Source: Siphonodentalium dalli (lineage: Eukaryota; Mollusca; Scaphopoda; Gadilida; Siphonodentaliidae). Taken from it: a stretch of 64,000 bases of DNA. Positions 13,081 to 24,523 of this stretch are shown one piece after another. Under the pieces are notes generated by a model. The model made no database searches. It saw only the letters and a list, made by a program, of their open reading frames with translations, and was not told the origin of the DNA. A program made the position numbers and the translations under genes. The stretch lies in the NCBI GenBank assembly GCA_032622095.1, contig CP136062.1, forward strand, positions 157,102,875 to 157,166,874. The letters are read 5' to 3'. Position 1 is the first letter of the stretch. Each line of letters starts with the position of its first letter.

Positions 13081-13415
13081 GTCGAGAATAATGCCAACAT
13101 TTACAAGACTCTTGTAAATAATTATAGGAGACAATACGTGTTCAACAATAATTCTGTCGCCAACAACACATACTGATCATACACTGCAAGAATCGTGTCC
13201 ACAACAATGAGTAGCCCAAATAATTGTCAGATTTGCGTGGGACTATTTTGTCTACTTATAACGTAGTATTGTATCTCATATTGCATTGGCATGTGAATTC
13301 CACGTTCCGATGAACCGCATTGTTTTATACGATATAAGTTTCATGTTTCGCGCATTAACTTCATTTAATTTAATAGCAGACACTAGATTTTACTTGGTCA
13401 ATATATGTCTTCTAG

Positions 13416-13634
13416 ATGTGGATCGAGTTTGGCTTGGTTTACGGTATGATACGCCCGGTGTGAGATGGTACTGGGATGATGGTGCCCGTGACATCAGCGT
13501 GGATGCTGCGTCCATACATTGGTCTCCCAGCGACCCTGGTAGCGAATGCGGAGTAACTGACAGCATCACCACTACTGAAACATGGCTCAGCTCAGACTGC
13601 TCACAAAATGCAGCCCATGTGATCTGCGAAGCCT
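13416..13634 (+). CDS. Gene 1 exon: CTLD-3, C-terminal half
   Basis: The exon follows GTCTTCTAG and ends GAAGCCT|GTGAGT. It encodes VDRVWLGLRYDTPGVRWYWD, then HWSPSDPGSECG, TWLSSDCSQN and HVICEA at the end. The split codon T plus AT gives Tyr, as in CTLD-2. The CTLD core, W.W.D loop and last Cys pair are all present. The loop reads SDPGSE rather than EPN/QPD, so standard sugar specificity is not expected. With 9698-9889 the domain is complete. Confidence 0.85.
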
Positions 13635-15735
13635 GTGAGTATACCTGTGTATTGTGTGTTGTCCATATTTTATGACACAGTTGAATTTGGTGTCGTTTGA
13701 GATTCAATGATTATAGAGCGACTTACGCGATCATTAAAGTCGCAACTAATTCAGTAAAAATAAGCCACATTCAATTAAATAGGAGTGCACATACGTTTCC
13801 CTTCGCAAAAATATGTGGATCTGATTGTCCAGTGAACTTGATTCGCATTGTGGCGACAGTCGCGACCAACTGATAGATGTGTCACTTACCGCCTCTGAAA
13901 AGAGTATAGCTCTGCAGGCCAATATACAAACTGTCTGTCATCCCACACCTTCTGTGCTAACTTCTTGCTGCCATGGATGATGATAAGTTATAGATTTTTA
14001 AACGTTTTAAACCATTTAGGTTTGGGATCGTCGTTATACCCGAGGGTAATAGTACGAGGACTATAATTCCGGTGATAGTTGGCTTGCCACAATCCTGGCA
14101 TCGTTAGGTCAGAAGGCGGGTAATAATTGTTCGAAGACCATAACCCGGGCGATAGCTCGCTTACTAGGTTATGGCCAAAACTACTCTCGGACACGTGATC
14201 GTGCTTCGTCCAATAAACAGTATTACCCTCTGTGAACTCTACGTATATAATAAAAGTATTTATTAGATACCTATACATTCTTTCTGCTTCACATTAATAT
14301 TAAAATCACATGATATTAATAACTACAGTATAATTAGGGACAAATAGGGACGACATAATTTGTTGCAAAACTTCAGGGTAATAAGAATCTGGCGGCGGGT
14401 CCAATGCGCGAAATTCTGCGACAACTGTCGTAAGAAGGCAATCGTGAATTTTCCAGCAATCTCAATTTAAAACCATTAAATAACAAGTCATTATTTATTC
14501 TGGCCAATCCCAGCACAGCCTAGACTATTATAACAAACTAGCGGAAACAGGTTTCCTTCGGAGGCATTTATTCAGCGTCGGAGGGCCCTGGGGTCCCTGC
14601 GTAAAGGGGCCCGTGGCCCTTATTGTGCGTTATGGGCCTGCGACCCCTGTTCCACTTCGCGCACATTTTGTTCGTTCAAACAGTTTGATTTAAAAAATAT
14701 GTTTTATATTTTTTAGATAGAGCTGTTTGCTCAAATTAACGCACATTTCTATTTTGTATTTATATATATATATTTTTTAAATTAAATTGTCTTTTGAAAT
14801 TTGTTTTAAAATCTAACCCCATTATAACATTCGCCAGGGTAACCCGAGCCACCACATCAAATTTGGTTGGAATCGGAACAACAGTCTGGGATAAAAATCC
14901 GGACAGACAGATAGATGGACGGACGGAGAGACACATCCTACCCTTTTATATATAAATCTATGCTTTACGACATGTCTAAAAAGATGAATCAGTATTGAGT
15001 GTTTATATCTGCCAGATTATTGCAAAATGATTGAACAATATTTATGTTTTGATCATTCACGCTATTCACAATTAGTGTATGCAAATGGCTGCCAAGAACA
15101 AACTATAATATGCAATGAAATTTGTTTGATTTATTATCTTGTTTGCAAATATTTCCAGCCAAACTCTCTATCGACCTACCTGAAATAAGTTGTTTTTATT
15201 TATGTATACCTCTTAGGTTTACATACTTATAAAATGTGTCTCATATTATGAGGGTGAACAGGTGTTGCTATAGTACTATATTATAGAGGATACTGATTTC
15301 CCCCATAAAAGTGATAGTTTGAAATTGAGATTGTTTTCAACCACGAACGGGGTGCCTCTTTAATTTCCGTGAATTTAAATTGAGAGTTATCGCAAACTCA
15401 CGGTTACCACTAATCGTCGTACAATTTAAGTCGGGCTAAAACTCGAGTGATAGTTCCGCATCACACGATCTAACATATTAAGCACACCGTTCACAATAAT
15501 CTTCTATTGAATTCGGCCAATGATGAGAGTTGTCGAAAGGTTGCATATGTGATGGCTGTATAATACAACAGGCTTAGTTTATTGAGTGTCTGTATATTTA
15601 AAAAATGTTTTTGGTACAAACTCAAGATATTGAAACCCTATTCATTATGGCGGTTACGAATGTGCGCATAACTTGGTGATAATGTTCCAGCACTCTAATC
15701 GTAACCGTGAGTGTGCTAAACATCTTTGTTAACAG
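13635..15735 (+). other. Intron of gene 1 (2.1 kb)
   Basis: Phase 1 intron between CTLD-3 and CTLD-4. At about 14035-14190 there are two diverged copies of an approximately 80-bp unit (a GGGTAATA ... GGTGATAG / GGGCGATAG pattern). At about 14570-14960 there is a retroelement-tail-like repeat. No exon was found. Confidence 0.6.
14570..14960 (+). repeat. Probable retroelement 3' tail or SINE-like repeat
   Basis: The segment starts GC-rich and then contains CAAATTTGGTTGGAATCGGA, a CCGGACAGACAGATAGATGG stretch and a final TATATA-rich tail. From memory, the combination 'TTTGGT.GGAATCGG..CA..AGT.TGGGA....ATCCGGACAGACAGA' is common at 3' ends of invertebrate non-LTR elements and their SINEs. No coding sequence is left, and the assignment is by pattern only. 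Confidence 0.4.
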
Positions 15736-15920
15736 GCTGGCCGAACAGAAACCTGCCCAGTGTATCCGGCTCCTGTCTGCGGCTATACGACAATGTACTG
15801 AGTGCGGCCAGTAGTGCGTTGGATGCAAGGAATTACTGCGAGAGCAGGTCATCTCACCTGGCTAGCTGGCACACAACATCAGACACGGCCGTTATAACAG
15901 AAGAGATGATAGCGAAACAA
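15736..15920 (+). CDS. Gene 1 exon: CTLD-4, N-terminal half
   Basis: The exon follows TTAACAG and ends CGAAACAA|GTAAGT. It encodes GSCLRLYDNVLSAASSALDA, then RNYCESRSSHLASWHTTSDT and EEMIAKQ. The Cys-aromatic start and A...ARNYC...S.HLA helix match a CTLD N-terminal half. It opens in phase 1, but its donor is phase 0, the only non-phase-1 junction in the gene. The next exon at 17972 opens in phase 0, so the frame is kept. Its last 72 bases and donor are repeated twice downstream. Confidence 0.8.
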
Positions 15921-16180
15921 GTAAGTTGCGGATATGTCATCATAAGTTAGCCCAATATTATCGTCATTTCTATATTTAAATCATTTCACCTGGCTAGCTG
16001 GCACACTACACCAGACACAGCCGCGATAACACGAGAACTGTTAACGAAACAAGTGAGTTACGCATGTAGCACCATAAGTTAGCCCATTATTAATGTGATG
16101 TCTACATTTGAATCACCTCATCTGGTTAGCTGGCACACTAATGCAGACAGAGTCGCGATAATACGAGAGACTGCATTCTT
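15849..16180 (+). repeat. 132-bp tandem repeat built from the end of the CTLD-4 exon and its donor
   Basis: Three units start at 15849, 15981 and 16113, exactly 132 bp apart. Unit 1 is the last 72 bases of the exon plus 60 bases of intron. Unit 2 keeps an open frame in the same phase (HLASWHTTPDTAAITRELL...) and an intact donor, AAACAA|GTGAGT. Unit 3 is shorter and has lost the donor. The repeat is therefore an intronic duplication of exon end plus 5' splice site. Confidence 0.9.
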
Positions 16181-17971
16181 TGTTGAAATCAGTAGCATGT
16201 AGGCTATTTTGTCACAATGAATCGTGTCATGTTGGTCATTTAGTGGCCACATATCGAACTAATATATGTATACCCTTCTAGACTGGTTCCATATGTCTTC
16301 AGATATGTGTTGTCGTTGGAGATTTGGAAGCCATGTCTTAGATATAATCTACAGAGTTTGAAATTTCATGTTGAATCTTTTTCGACTGCCCCTGACCGCC
16401 ATCTTGGATGTATTAAATGAACGCAAAAGATGATACTAAAACCCTACGGAAATAACCTCGGCTAGGTTTCTCAGTCAGTCTTAAATACTGTAACACAATA
16501 TATCTTTATCTCAGTCCATAGCGTTTTATAAATTTATAATGTACGATATACAATGCAGTCTATGATTCACAACTTGAGTCTCTGTGAGCTATGGGCATTG
16601 GGTGTGCAGTATAAACAAAATTATACATTACAATAGTCTGTACTCTATATCGTAAAAATCACAACAGTTGAACTGTAGACATTTACACATAATGCAGACA
16701 TCGACGAGACGAACACAACAATCATGCGGGCCGTACAGCACAGAAGTTAACAGAACAAATAACAAATGATTAATGATATATCTAACTTGGTTCCAAGTAT
16801 TTCAAAGTGTTTCCAAGGGTTCCAAGTATTACCTAAATGATAAACTTAACTACTCCAACAGAAAGTGTAAAGGAATATAGGAAAGAGAAATACCTTCCAA
16901 TACAAATAATATTTCAACCCATTTCAGTTTAACTGGAAATAAAAACCAAACTGTTCACAAATATTTAAAGCTCCAGAATAGAGACTTCCCATAATGCAAA
17001 CTTTATTTGTTATTGGAAGTTTATAAAAGAGTAAAATATAAAATAACACACAAAGGCCATTATTACTGGTTACAATTATTTTAGTGAACCATCCACATGG
17101 ATAGGGACTTACTTAGTTATGGATGGACAAAACTAAAGCTGAGTAAATAAATGGGACGATATTGGGTTAAAACATCACAATACACAATCAACGAATTGGT
17201 ACATAAAACCCATAAGAACTCACCAATTCCGAAAACTTTAAAATAACTTCTAGATTGTAGTTTTATAACTTTAAAATGTATTCAAGTTGTAAACAAAATT
17301 GTTGCCAACGCCCGGTTGGATTTTGTACACACTTTTATTTAGCGGGAAAACATTATTATTCAGTAATGCGTTAATTTAGTTATTGGGCTTGTTTATATTT
17401 GGATTGGGATTTGATTGGGCTAAAAGATAAGAACAAGATAGTCCAGTGAATTAAGAGTGCGATGTTGAATAGACAGATTATTAGGTTTAAAACAAATAAG
17501 TAATTAGCATGTATAAAAGAGAGTTAGTATTAATTCCTACAAACATACTTATACATGTAAATATATCACCGTATTCACCTGGTTTTCGATTGTTTAGCAC
17601 TTCCCCATGAACATATGAACCCAATTCAGCGATAATCATCAAATGAAGATCCGTTAATGCATGAGTGTATATGGATAACATTGTCATATATCTAGCAGCT
17701 CAACAATGTGAACACAACTCTCGAATGCTGGTTTCCTCCCCAAATGCACGAGTAAAGTGACACAAAACTCAACTTGATAGTTCAAAGTCATAACCCGTTC
17801 TAGATTGTCACTATATATACATTGACTTGCTGTCTCAACTAAATTTGTTCAGAATATATAGCTACTCAAATTTGCTGGTGTGTTCCTGCCACAAACAGGT
17901 TTTCCATAGTTGTGTGGTTCATTGTGCTATATACATGTACTAATTGTGTCGTATATTACATATACATGAAG
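15921..17971 (+). other. Intron of gene 1 (2.05 kb, phase 0)
   Basis: The intron begins with the 132-bp tandem copies of the preceding exon end (to about 16180). The remainder shows no repeat or exon that I can support. Confidence 0.6.
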
Positions 17972-18095
17972 GTATCGTCCGCGTTCATTGGACTGAACGA
18001 TATCGCACACGAGGGATGCCTCCGATGGACAGACAACTCGACGATCGATCCTTATATAATGGCGGGCATGGTCGGAGTACCAGTGACGACAAGTG
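17972..18095 (+). CDS. Gene 1 exon: CTLD-4, truncated C-terminal half
   Basis: The exon follows ACATGAAG and ends ACAAGTG|GTGAGC. It encodes SSAFIGLNDIAHEGCLRWTD, then NSTIDPYIMAGM and VPVTTSG. The FIGL and W.D elements match a CTLD core. The exon is only 124 nt, against 219-258 nt in the other three, and lacks the last two Cys and the final ICE/VCE strand. Nothing resembling the missing piece is in the 480-bp intron that follows. The domain is either degenerate or retained as a short linker. The acceptor is pyrimidine-poor, so the start is less certain. Confidence 0.65.
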
Positions 18096-18575
18096 GTGAG
18101 CACGAACCCTTTATTTACTTAATTAATTATTCTATAAGTTAATCAGTTATTAATTAAAATGCACATCAGTATGGCCAATTACTCATCGATGAAAATGCGC
18201 GAAAATTATTACAGAATGAGGTCTCCAAATCCCCAGCATCACTACATTCATCATTGGGGACTTCATTCTGCTTTGGCCTAATTTTCTCTGGAAAGTTTCT
18301 TTATTATCAAATTTCTATATAACTTCTTCAGATAGATTCTATTTCTTTTTAGTTTAGTTTCTCTATATCCCCAAATTGGCAGACGACACATTGCATAATC
18401 GAAATTCCCAATATTCGCCATTTGGGAACTCAACCTGAGACTGTGTCTCCAATATCAGATGAGGCCATGCAGAATGAGGTCAACAGAGGGTGAACTTGGT
18501 GATGCTAGCCCGCTATGTGGTGTATCTGCTGTACAATTAGAACATGTTTAAAAGAACAAACATTTCCTCCCACAG
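18096..18575 (+). other. Intron of gene 1
   Basis: A 480-bp phase 1 intron. A short fold-back is visible at about 18212-18270 (AGAATGAGGTCTCCAAATCC against GGGGACTTCATTCT). No CTLD remnant was found. Confidence 0.6.
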
Positions 18576-18695
18576 ACCCGCTCCATTATATCGGTTGCTA
18601 TAGAGACAATACGGACAGAGACTTGAGAGGACCCTACCATAAGCTGTACACAACTAACACCCCGAATGCTTGTGCCGATCTTTGCCGAAATAAAG
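18576..18695 (+). CDS. Gene 1 exon: WSC-1, N-terminal half
   Basis: The exon follows TCCCACAG and ends AAATAAAG|GTGAGT. It encodes PLHYIGCYRDNTDRDLRGPY, then NTPNACADLCRNK. The YIGCY.D...RDL.G opening and the AC..LC pair are the signature of the WSC domain, a Cys-rich module proposed to bind carbohydrate. It is phase 1 on both sides and six bases shorter than the matching exons at 23583 and 52870. Confidence 0.85.
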
Positions 18696-20579
18696 GTGAG
18701 TACTACTCATTAACCCCGAGCCACGGGACTGGCGACGGAGATTTTTCGGGCGGGTTGGGAGAAAGGACTGTCTCATCTCCAACACTGGCCAACTTTTTAT
18801 GTTAAGAGTTGGGACTTTCAGGCCTGATTCAACATTGCATGCTTGAAATTTTCACACCAATGTTTGTTGAACATGTGATGTCAGTTGGATAATGCCAACG
18901 AGGTCCGAATGAAATAAAACATGGAAATCAGAGTTCACGCTGGCCGGACAATTATCTTGGCCATTTTTTAGAAACTTTGAAAAAACTAAATATGGGATCG
19001 TCGATCGAAAAAGCAGAAACTTTGAATTGCCTTTGTTGTTTAAAATTTTAACCCCAGTAGAGTAATGTCAGTTGATTACGAAAGTACACCGATTTAGCAG
19101 TTAATCAACATTTTGTTTATTAAATAAGCATTGAATGACTCTTGATACTTATTTATTCGTACACAGGCGAGCAACTGTTAACGAATTAAGGGTTTCGTGG
19201 ATATCTGATGATAATTTGAGAGATGTAAATTTAATTCACGTTTTAAGAATTTGGAACTTTTAACTATTCCTTTATTCTTATGATGTAAGCTACATACTAT
19301 TAGGGTATACGTATGTTTATGATATGTTCTACATACTATTAGGGTATGCGTATTAAATACTTCTAGCGCGATGATATTTGTACGCTAACTGTTTTATTTC
19401 TTTGTTATTGTAACATTTTTATCTTAAACCTGAGGCAGACTTTGTATGTCGAAAGCCTGTCGGACAAATACGGATACTATATTTACAAGGTGTTACGTTT
19501 TCATTCATACCATATTACTACCAGATATATAGTTCTACTTCCCACATATGATATATATATACTATATATATGTCCGTTGATATGGCAACCGCGTTGATAT
19601 AATCAAACCCCAAAATTACTACAATTTTCAGACTATGGATAAACACACATTTAGTAGTTTTGTAACTCTCTATTAACATATTTCGGTGGTACAGAGGATT
19701 TATCTACGATAACTCTAACATTTTTGTCAAAAAAGATGGCCGCCGTTGCCATGGCTACAATGACAATCGAGCTGGTGGAAACTTCAAAGCATTCCAGGGA
19801 ACGTCCTATACGTATATGCTAAGTTTCATGCTTTTATCACAAAATGCACGATACCTCCCATTATACAATCTTAGCGCCTGAACTTTATTTATAACTAAGC
19901 CACTTGACTATTTTTTTGTCATTTTACTCGTAATATAAGCTATATCTTAATGTATATACATTTAGTATAATTATATACGGCATTGGTGATTGTCTAAGCA
20001 AAATCACTAGAGAAAGTACTGAAGCATGTGTTCGTCCAATTACAAAATCAACAATGACAGCAGATGAGAGTGAATAAAAAGAAAATAACCATGAATCACA
20101 CACTGAAACAAACCGAGAAAGAACAACATATAACGATTAAGGAATATGATGTCATAACATGTGTTGAATATTTGGCGAAATTTAGAAAACAATTTACGTT
20201 TTATGATTTTATATAGCGCTGGGTGCCATCGCCAAAGGAGATGTACGTTTGTAAGCCGACGGAAGTCGCAACCGCTTCTAAGGTAAACTTTTATAGTGAT
20301 GCAAGTGGAATAACTCTATCTTCACGAATGGCGAAAAAAATAATCTTCCTGCCTGCATATCGTAAAAAAACGTCTGTTTTCATTCACGAATCGGCGTGAA
20401 ATTCGGTGTATCATCGTCAAAGATACGCCACAGCACGTGGCCCAAATTTAGGCTAAATCTCACGTATGAGAGAATATTTATAAACGCGCAAACATTCTGC
20501 CAGAACAAAAACACTGTTTTTGTATAGATATGTTGAAATTCTGATATTCATCTCCTCATGACCTGATAAGAAATACTAG
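18696..20579 (+). other. Intron of gene 1 (1.9 kb)
   Basis: Phase 1 intron that splits WSC-1. It has a partial copy (about 18930-18990) of a TTGGCCAA-rich dispersed repeat and two copies of CTACATACTATTAGGGTAT (about 19290 and 19331). A short splice-flanked stretch at 20217-20282 was considered and rejected as an exon. Confidence 0.55.
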
Positions 20580-20738
20580 GTTTCAGGTTTTTCGGGCTGC
20601 AATTTCGAAAAGAGTGCAGATGTGGCCAAACATACGGTTCATTTGGGCGACTGGACGAGGCAGATTGTAGCATGAGCTGCTCAGGAGATGAGAGTAAGGT
20701 GTGTGGAGGACCATATGCCAACAGTATATATGATTTAT
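20580..20738 (+). CDS. Gene 1 exon: WSC-1, C-terminal half
   Basis: The exon follows AATACTAG and ends GATTTAT|GTGAGT. It encodes FRFFGLQFRKECRCGQTYGS, then GRLDEADCSMSCSGDES and KVCGGPYANSIYDL. The C.CG pair, the DC...C pair and the final CGG...NS.YDL complete the eight-Cys WSC domain begun at 18576. An in-frame stop (TAA) lies just after the donor, so splicing is required. The alternative acceptor six bases downstream would change frame, so the upstream AG was chosen. Confidence 0.85.
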
Positions 20739-21834
20739 GTGAGTAAGGGTGTGTTCCTATTAGTGCCGAAAAGCGGCGGTTCTTCGATTAGAGGACTCGT
20801 CACCTGGATATTTGGAACTGATGATGACATCGGTAAAATTTGACCTTTTAGCATATTACACATCTCCTCAAAACTACATATGCATACACTATATCTTCCT
20901 CTCTTTCTACAACATACATGTATACTATTTAAATGCCTAATTTAACCCTTTGGTTATAACCTTCATTCGGTTTTGTGCATATACGCTCCAAATTAAGTTC
21001 TAAAATATTATTGGCCCAACATCAGGTTACGATCTTAGTAATTCCATTTGTTAACTGGGATGACAGTTCCTTTGCTGTGATTTATAACTATATTTTACTA
21101 TTTAGACCTCTTGCAAAACACTCCATCGTAGTTATCACATGACAAACAGGCAATTGGTTGTTTAGGCCATTTGTCGTAGACGAGTAACAAACTACGTTCA
21201 ATATACATCCGCCCCGCTACATGCGCAATGATATCAAGTATAATTGCTTTTCATTTATTATACGCTTGACATTTTCTGTGATATCAAGCAATTGGAAAGA
21301 ACATCAGTCGTACAATAACTCATGGCATTACGTCGCTATAATAAGCAATACAACAACCGAAGACTATTGAGTAATTCCACAATTGATTGCCAAAAACTCA
21401 AAAGTGTACAAATTATAATTATTTATGAATGATTTCAAGCACATTTGTCATACTATTTTGCGAGCTGTGTAAACGTAACGTAAATCATTATATACCATAC
21501 GTATTTTAAATTTAAAGCGAAAATGTTGCATGTACTCAGGATTACAGTAGAATTGCATCACCATTGTGAAAGTTCCTCCAAAAATAAAACATTTAGGGAA
21601 GCGAATATGATCGAGATAAGACTTAAAACAAGTGGCTGCATACACATTGCCAATAAGGTTATATATATATATATATATATATATCGATAATCTAAACTTC
21701 TTGATTACTTCGTGCCACATAAATGACAATAACATCGTGTGATAGGACCGCGTGGCTAAATTATACATTCCAACTATTCGGCAATTTCTACTATTTAAAG
21801 GGAATTCGATGTTGCATGCCCTGCCAATAACCGT

Positions 21835-21975
21835 ACTGCATGTTTTATTGATTGATTGAGTGTTTATTTGTATAATAGTTACAAGAGTATCACAATGTTG
21901 ATAACAAAACAATAGTATTATAGTGGAGAGGCATGGCCCAGATGTGCCGTCTTCATGTCGGCCATGCATGCTAAC
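21835..21975 (-). repeat. Possible LINE 3' end (minus strand)
   Basis: Read on the minus strand, the segment has ATGAAGACGGCACATCTGGG, a CCACTATAATACTATTGTTT stretch and a short (CAAT)n-AAA tail. A tetranucleotide tail after such a segment is typical of some CR1/L1-like 3' ends. A 173-codon minus frame (21448-21969) runs over it but includes the AT microsatellite and shows no domain. Confidence 0.3.
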
Positions 21976-22253
21976 ACTCAGTGCACATATACGTCGATAA
22001 ATTATATGTTTATCGTCTCATCCGAGATATATGATATAGAGACAGAGCAGGGTACCCTAACTCTAACAATACTAATACCTATCCCCTGTCACGTGCGGAT
22101 AACAATTTATGTTAAATTTTAAAGCATATCTACTTGATATGTACATTATTTGTAGACAATTCGTTGCATATGCTCCATAAAGTGTGCATGCATGTGTCAT
22201 CAGTACGTGACAGTGTATTTGACAAAAAAGCGTAAGGAGTGTATTGTTTATGG

Positions 22254-22342
22254 CAGATGTATCAAGCTGCCTCCTGGCATGTGGTTGCTACCTGTTCCTC
22301 TTTCAACATGGATAACAGGTAGCCGTTGATAAGATACATCTG
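22254..22342. other. 89-nt two-stem hairpin
   Basis: The outer arms CAGATGTATC and GATACATCTG are perfect complements, as are the inner arms GCTACCTGTT and AACAGGTAGC (22287-22323). An asymmetric internal loop separates the two stems. The size is within the range of microRNA precursors, but the large internal loop argues against one. It may equally be a small palindromic repeat. Confidence 0.35.
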
Positions 22343-23365
22343 ATCATTCTGCATGTTTTTTCATAACTGGTGGTCTCGAAATAAACAAGATTCCTGCTAA
22401 CATTTTAAACTATCAAGTGTCACCGAAATATACAATAACACGCACAACCCATTGACGTCACTCTGGACATAGCGTGCTAATTTGCAACGATGGATTAATG
22501 ACGCCACTATATCGATCGATAATTATATGTCAGAGTGACAGCGTGTCTGTTTCAACTATATGTGTGGTTGTCTTCGTAATGTGTGTCTCTCGTGTTACTA
22601 ACTTCTAATTGTGGTGGTTCTTCTGTGAAATAACGGATTAAATGATAAGAAATAACTCTTTGTTGGATTAAGTTTATGAGTAATAAACGAAAAGTGTGAG
22701 GAAACATTTGTCAGTTATAAATGCATAACTTTAATTTAAACAAGAGTTATTTATTAAAGTGATTTGTAACACTCCGGTAGGGTGATGGAATAGAAATGGA
22801 GAATACTCTTGCTCAAAGTAGTTATTCTTTATGAATATAAATCCAAATTTACAACACACACAGTCATTCTTAAATATTAGTTAAATGCAATGAATCTCGA
22901 TGGCGAATAATGGCCATAATCGAGAAGTGAATATTTACAATTGCGCGTAGTTTAGATGATGTTTTAAATGAGTACTACGGTCGATTTCGGTTTTTGAGAT
23001 TTTCGGTGATGTTTGTAGAATTCTACATCCCCCAGTTGGCACAGCGCCTGATTACGAACGTATCAGTACCACGCGCCCGAACAAGTCCAATATATGTCTT
23101 CAAATAATCGAAACTATATATGAGATGATTGGATGCATAGTTACTTGTATGTCAGACAATATATGTATATTGCTTTGGTGTTGGCAATGTTTACTCCAAA
23201 CTAGGTATTGTATCTAAATAAGCAAGCATGCATGAATGGACGCGAACCCGGCACATATGTGCATCTATTTGTAAAGATATATTAATATTAATACTAAGTC
23301 AAAATACATAAATTTAAACCTCAAATTATTCAGAGTAACCATGTTCCCGAATCTTCATTTTCGAA

Positions 23366-23430
23366 ACCATATCCATAACCATAACCCTAACACTAACCCA
23401 AACACCAACGTAACCCCAACCCTAACACAT
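23366..23430 (+). repeat. Degenerate CCCTAA-like simple repeat
   Basis: A run of AACCCTAAC, ACTAACCC and AACCCCAACC variants without a fixed period. It resembles a decayed interstitial telomere-like tract or a simple repeat. Confidence 0.45.
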
Positions 23431-23582
23431 TCCAAATTGAGAAATAACACACCAGTGGGATCGGGCGGGGCGGACCACTCCCGCATAATGCACGGACAAG
23501 TAAATTCCATTATAATATGTGGAAGTATGTATGATAACATGTACTGTTTCACTGTATATACTTAATGTATTCGCAATTGCAG

Positions 23583-23708
23583 ACGGTTCTTACCCATTAC
23601 AATATATCGGTTGCTATAGTGACAGATCGGACAGAGATTTAGACGGATCCCTCACAGAACCGACGAACATTTCCCTGAACGCATGTGCAGATATTTGTCG
23701 AGATAAAT
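23583..23708 (+). CDS. Gene 1 exon: WSC-2, N-terminal half
   Basis: The exon follows CAATTGCAG and ends GATAAAT|GTAAGT. It encodes YPLQYIGCYSDRSDRDLDGS, then LTEPTNISLNACADICRDK. It is phase 1 on both sides and 126 nt, the same length as the cassette 2 exon at 52870, which it resembles more closely than it does WSC-1. Confidence 0.88.
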
Positions 23709-24027
23709 GTAAGTTGTGCTGTCAAATTAAACCATTTCTATTCTTGAATGGATAATTCCATACAGTTATCAAAATATATATTGGAATGGTCTATCATTTA
23801 TTTATAGGGGCGACTAGGAAAATTGAGCATACGGCAGATAAACGAAAATATAATACAGGTGCAGAAGGATTACCATCAATTGGCGGAAACTGTTCAGAAA
23901 ATATGTTCAACAAACAAAATATTACATCTATATGAACATGTCCTGGGGGAACAGCTCCTCAATGTTTAATTAGTGTAGAAATGGCTAAAGAGAAAACATG
24001 AAATGACAACATTGTCAGAGGACAGGG

Positions 24028-24245
24028 TTCACGCTGTCGGTGGCCAAATTGGCCAATGGCTATTTTTTTATTTTGTTTTCGAAAATGGCCAAAACTAATA
24101 ACATTTGGCCAAACTGTTGGCCAAATTTGTTTTAAAGAAACTGGAAACGGAAATCGATCAATAGTGCCGAAAGTAGGCCACGAAACAGTATTGCATATTG
24201 GCCGGTCTTGAACACGCGGGTTTCATATTTCTGTAAACAAATAAT
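24028..24245 (+). repeat. TTGGCCAA-rich dispersed repeat, copy A
   Basis: It starts GTTCACGCTGTCGGTGGCCA and contains several TTGGCCAA words, then AGGCCACGAAACAGTATTG and CTTGAACACGCGGGTTTC. The segment at about 27140-27330 follows the same order of phrases. A fragment occurs near 18930-18990. Confidence 0.6.
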
Positions 24246-24523
24246 AGATGATCTCCATCCGTGACGTACAACTCGATCTAAGGACAACACATGACACATT
24301 CTACTGGTTGGGGCGTGAAACACCTCCTGCCTGTCGCCATGTCCGTGCAACCCTTATTCGCTTCAATGTGCTGCAAGGATAGTAATATGCAGTTCATATT
24401 TGTATGTGTATTATTTGTAGATGTTGTTACTAGTAAAGTTACATTACGATGATTGCACAAAGCGATTGTGGTATGTATCGTAAAGGGGTGATGCGTGGTC
24501 ACAGCTTACACAGGGGGGGGGAA

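Larger units (their letters stand above)
9890..13415 (+). other. Intron of gene 1 (3.5 kb) with several repeats
   Basis: This intron splits CTLD-3. It holds a G homopolymer of about 22 (10662-10683), a C run near 10902-10912, a fold-back element (11401-11579), a direct-repeat and palindrome block (12159-12855) and a 24-bp minisatellite (12861-13080). No further exon was found. Confidence 0.6.
20739..23582 (+). other. Intron of gene 1 (2.8 kb)
   Basis: Phase 1 intron between WSC-1 and WSC-2. It contains an AT dinucleotide run (21660-21684), a possible LINE tail on the minus strand (about 21835-21975), an 89-nt hairpin (22254-22342) and a degenerate CCCTAA-like run (about 23366-23430). No exon was found. 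Confidence 0.55.

Noticed and set aside
20217-20282. A stretch flanked by TATAG and AAG|GTAAAC inside the intron splitting WSC-1, looking like a small exon
   Set aside because: In the phase 1 frame required by its neighbours it has a stop, and the two WSC halves join correctly without it.
21448-21969. 173-codon minus-strand frame, long for AT-rich DNA
   Set aside because: It runs through an AT microsatellite (IYIYIYIY) and a retroelement-like tail, with no domain; chance and repeat content explain it.
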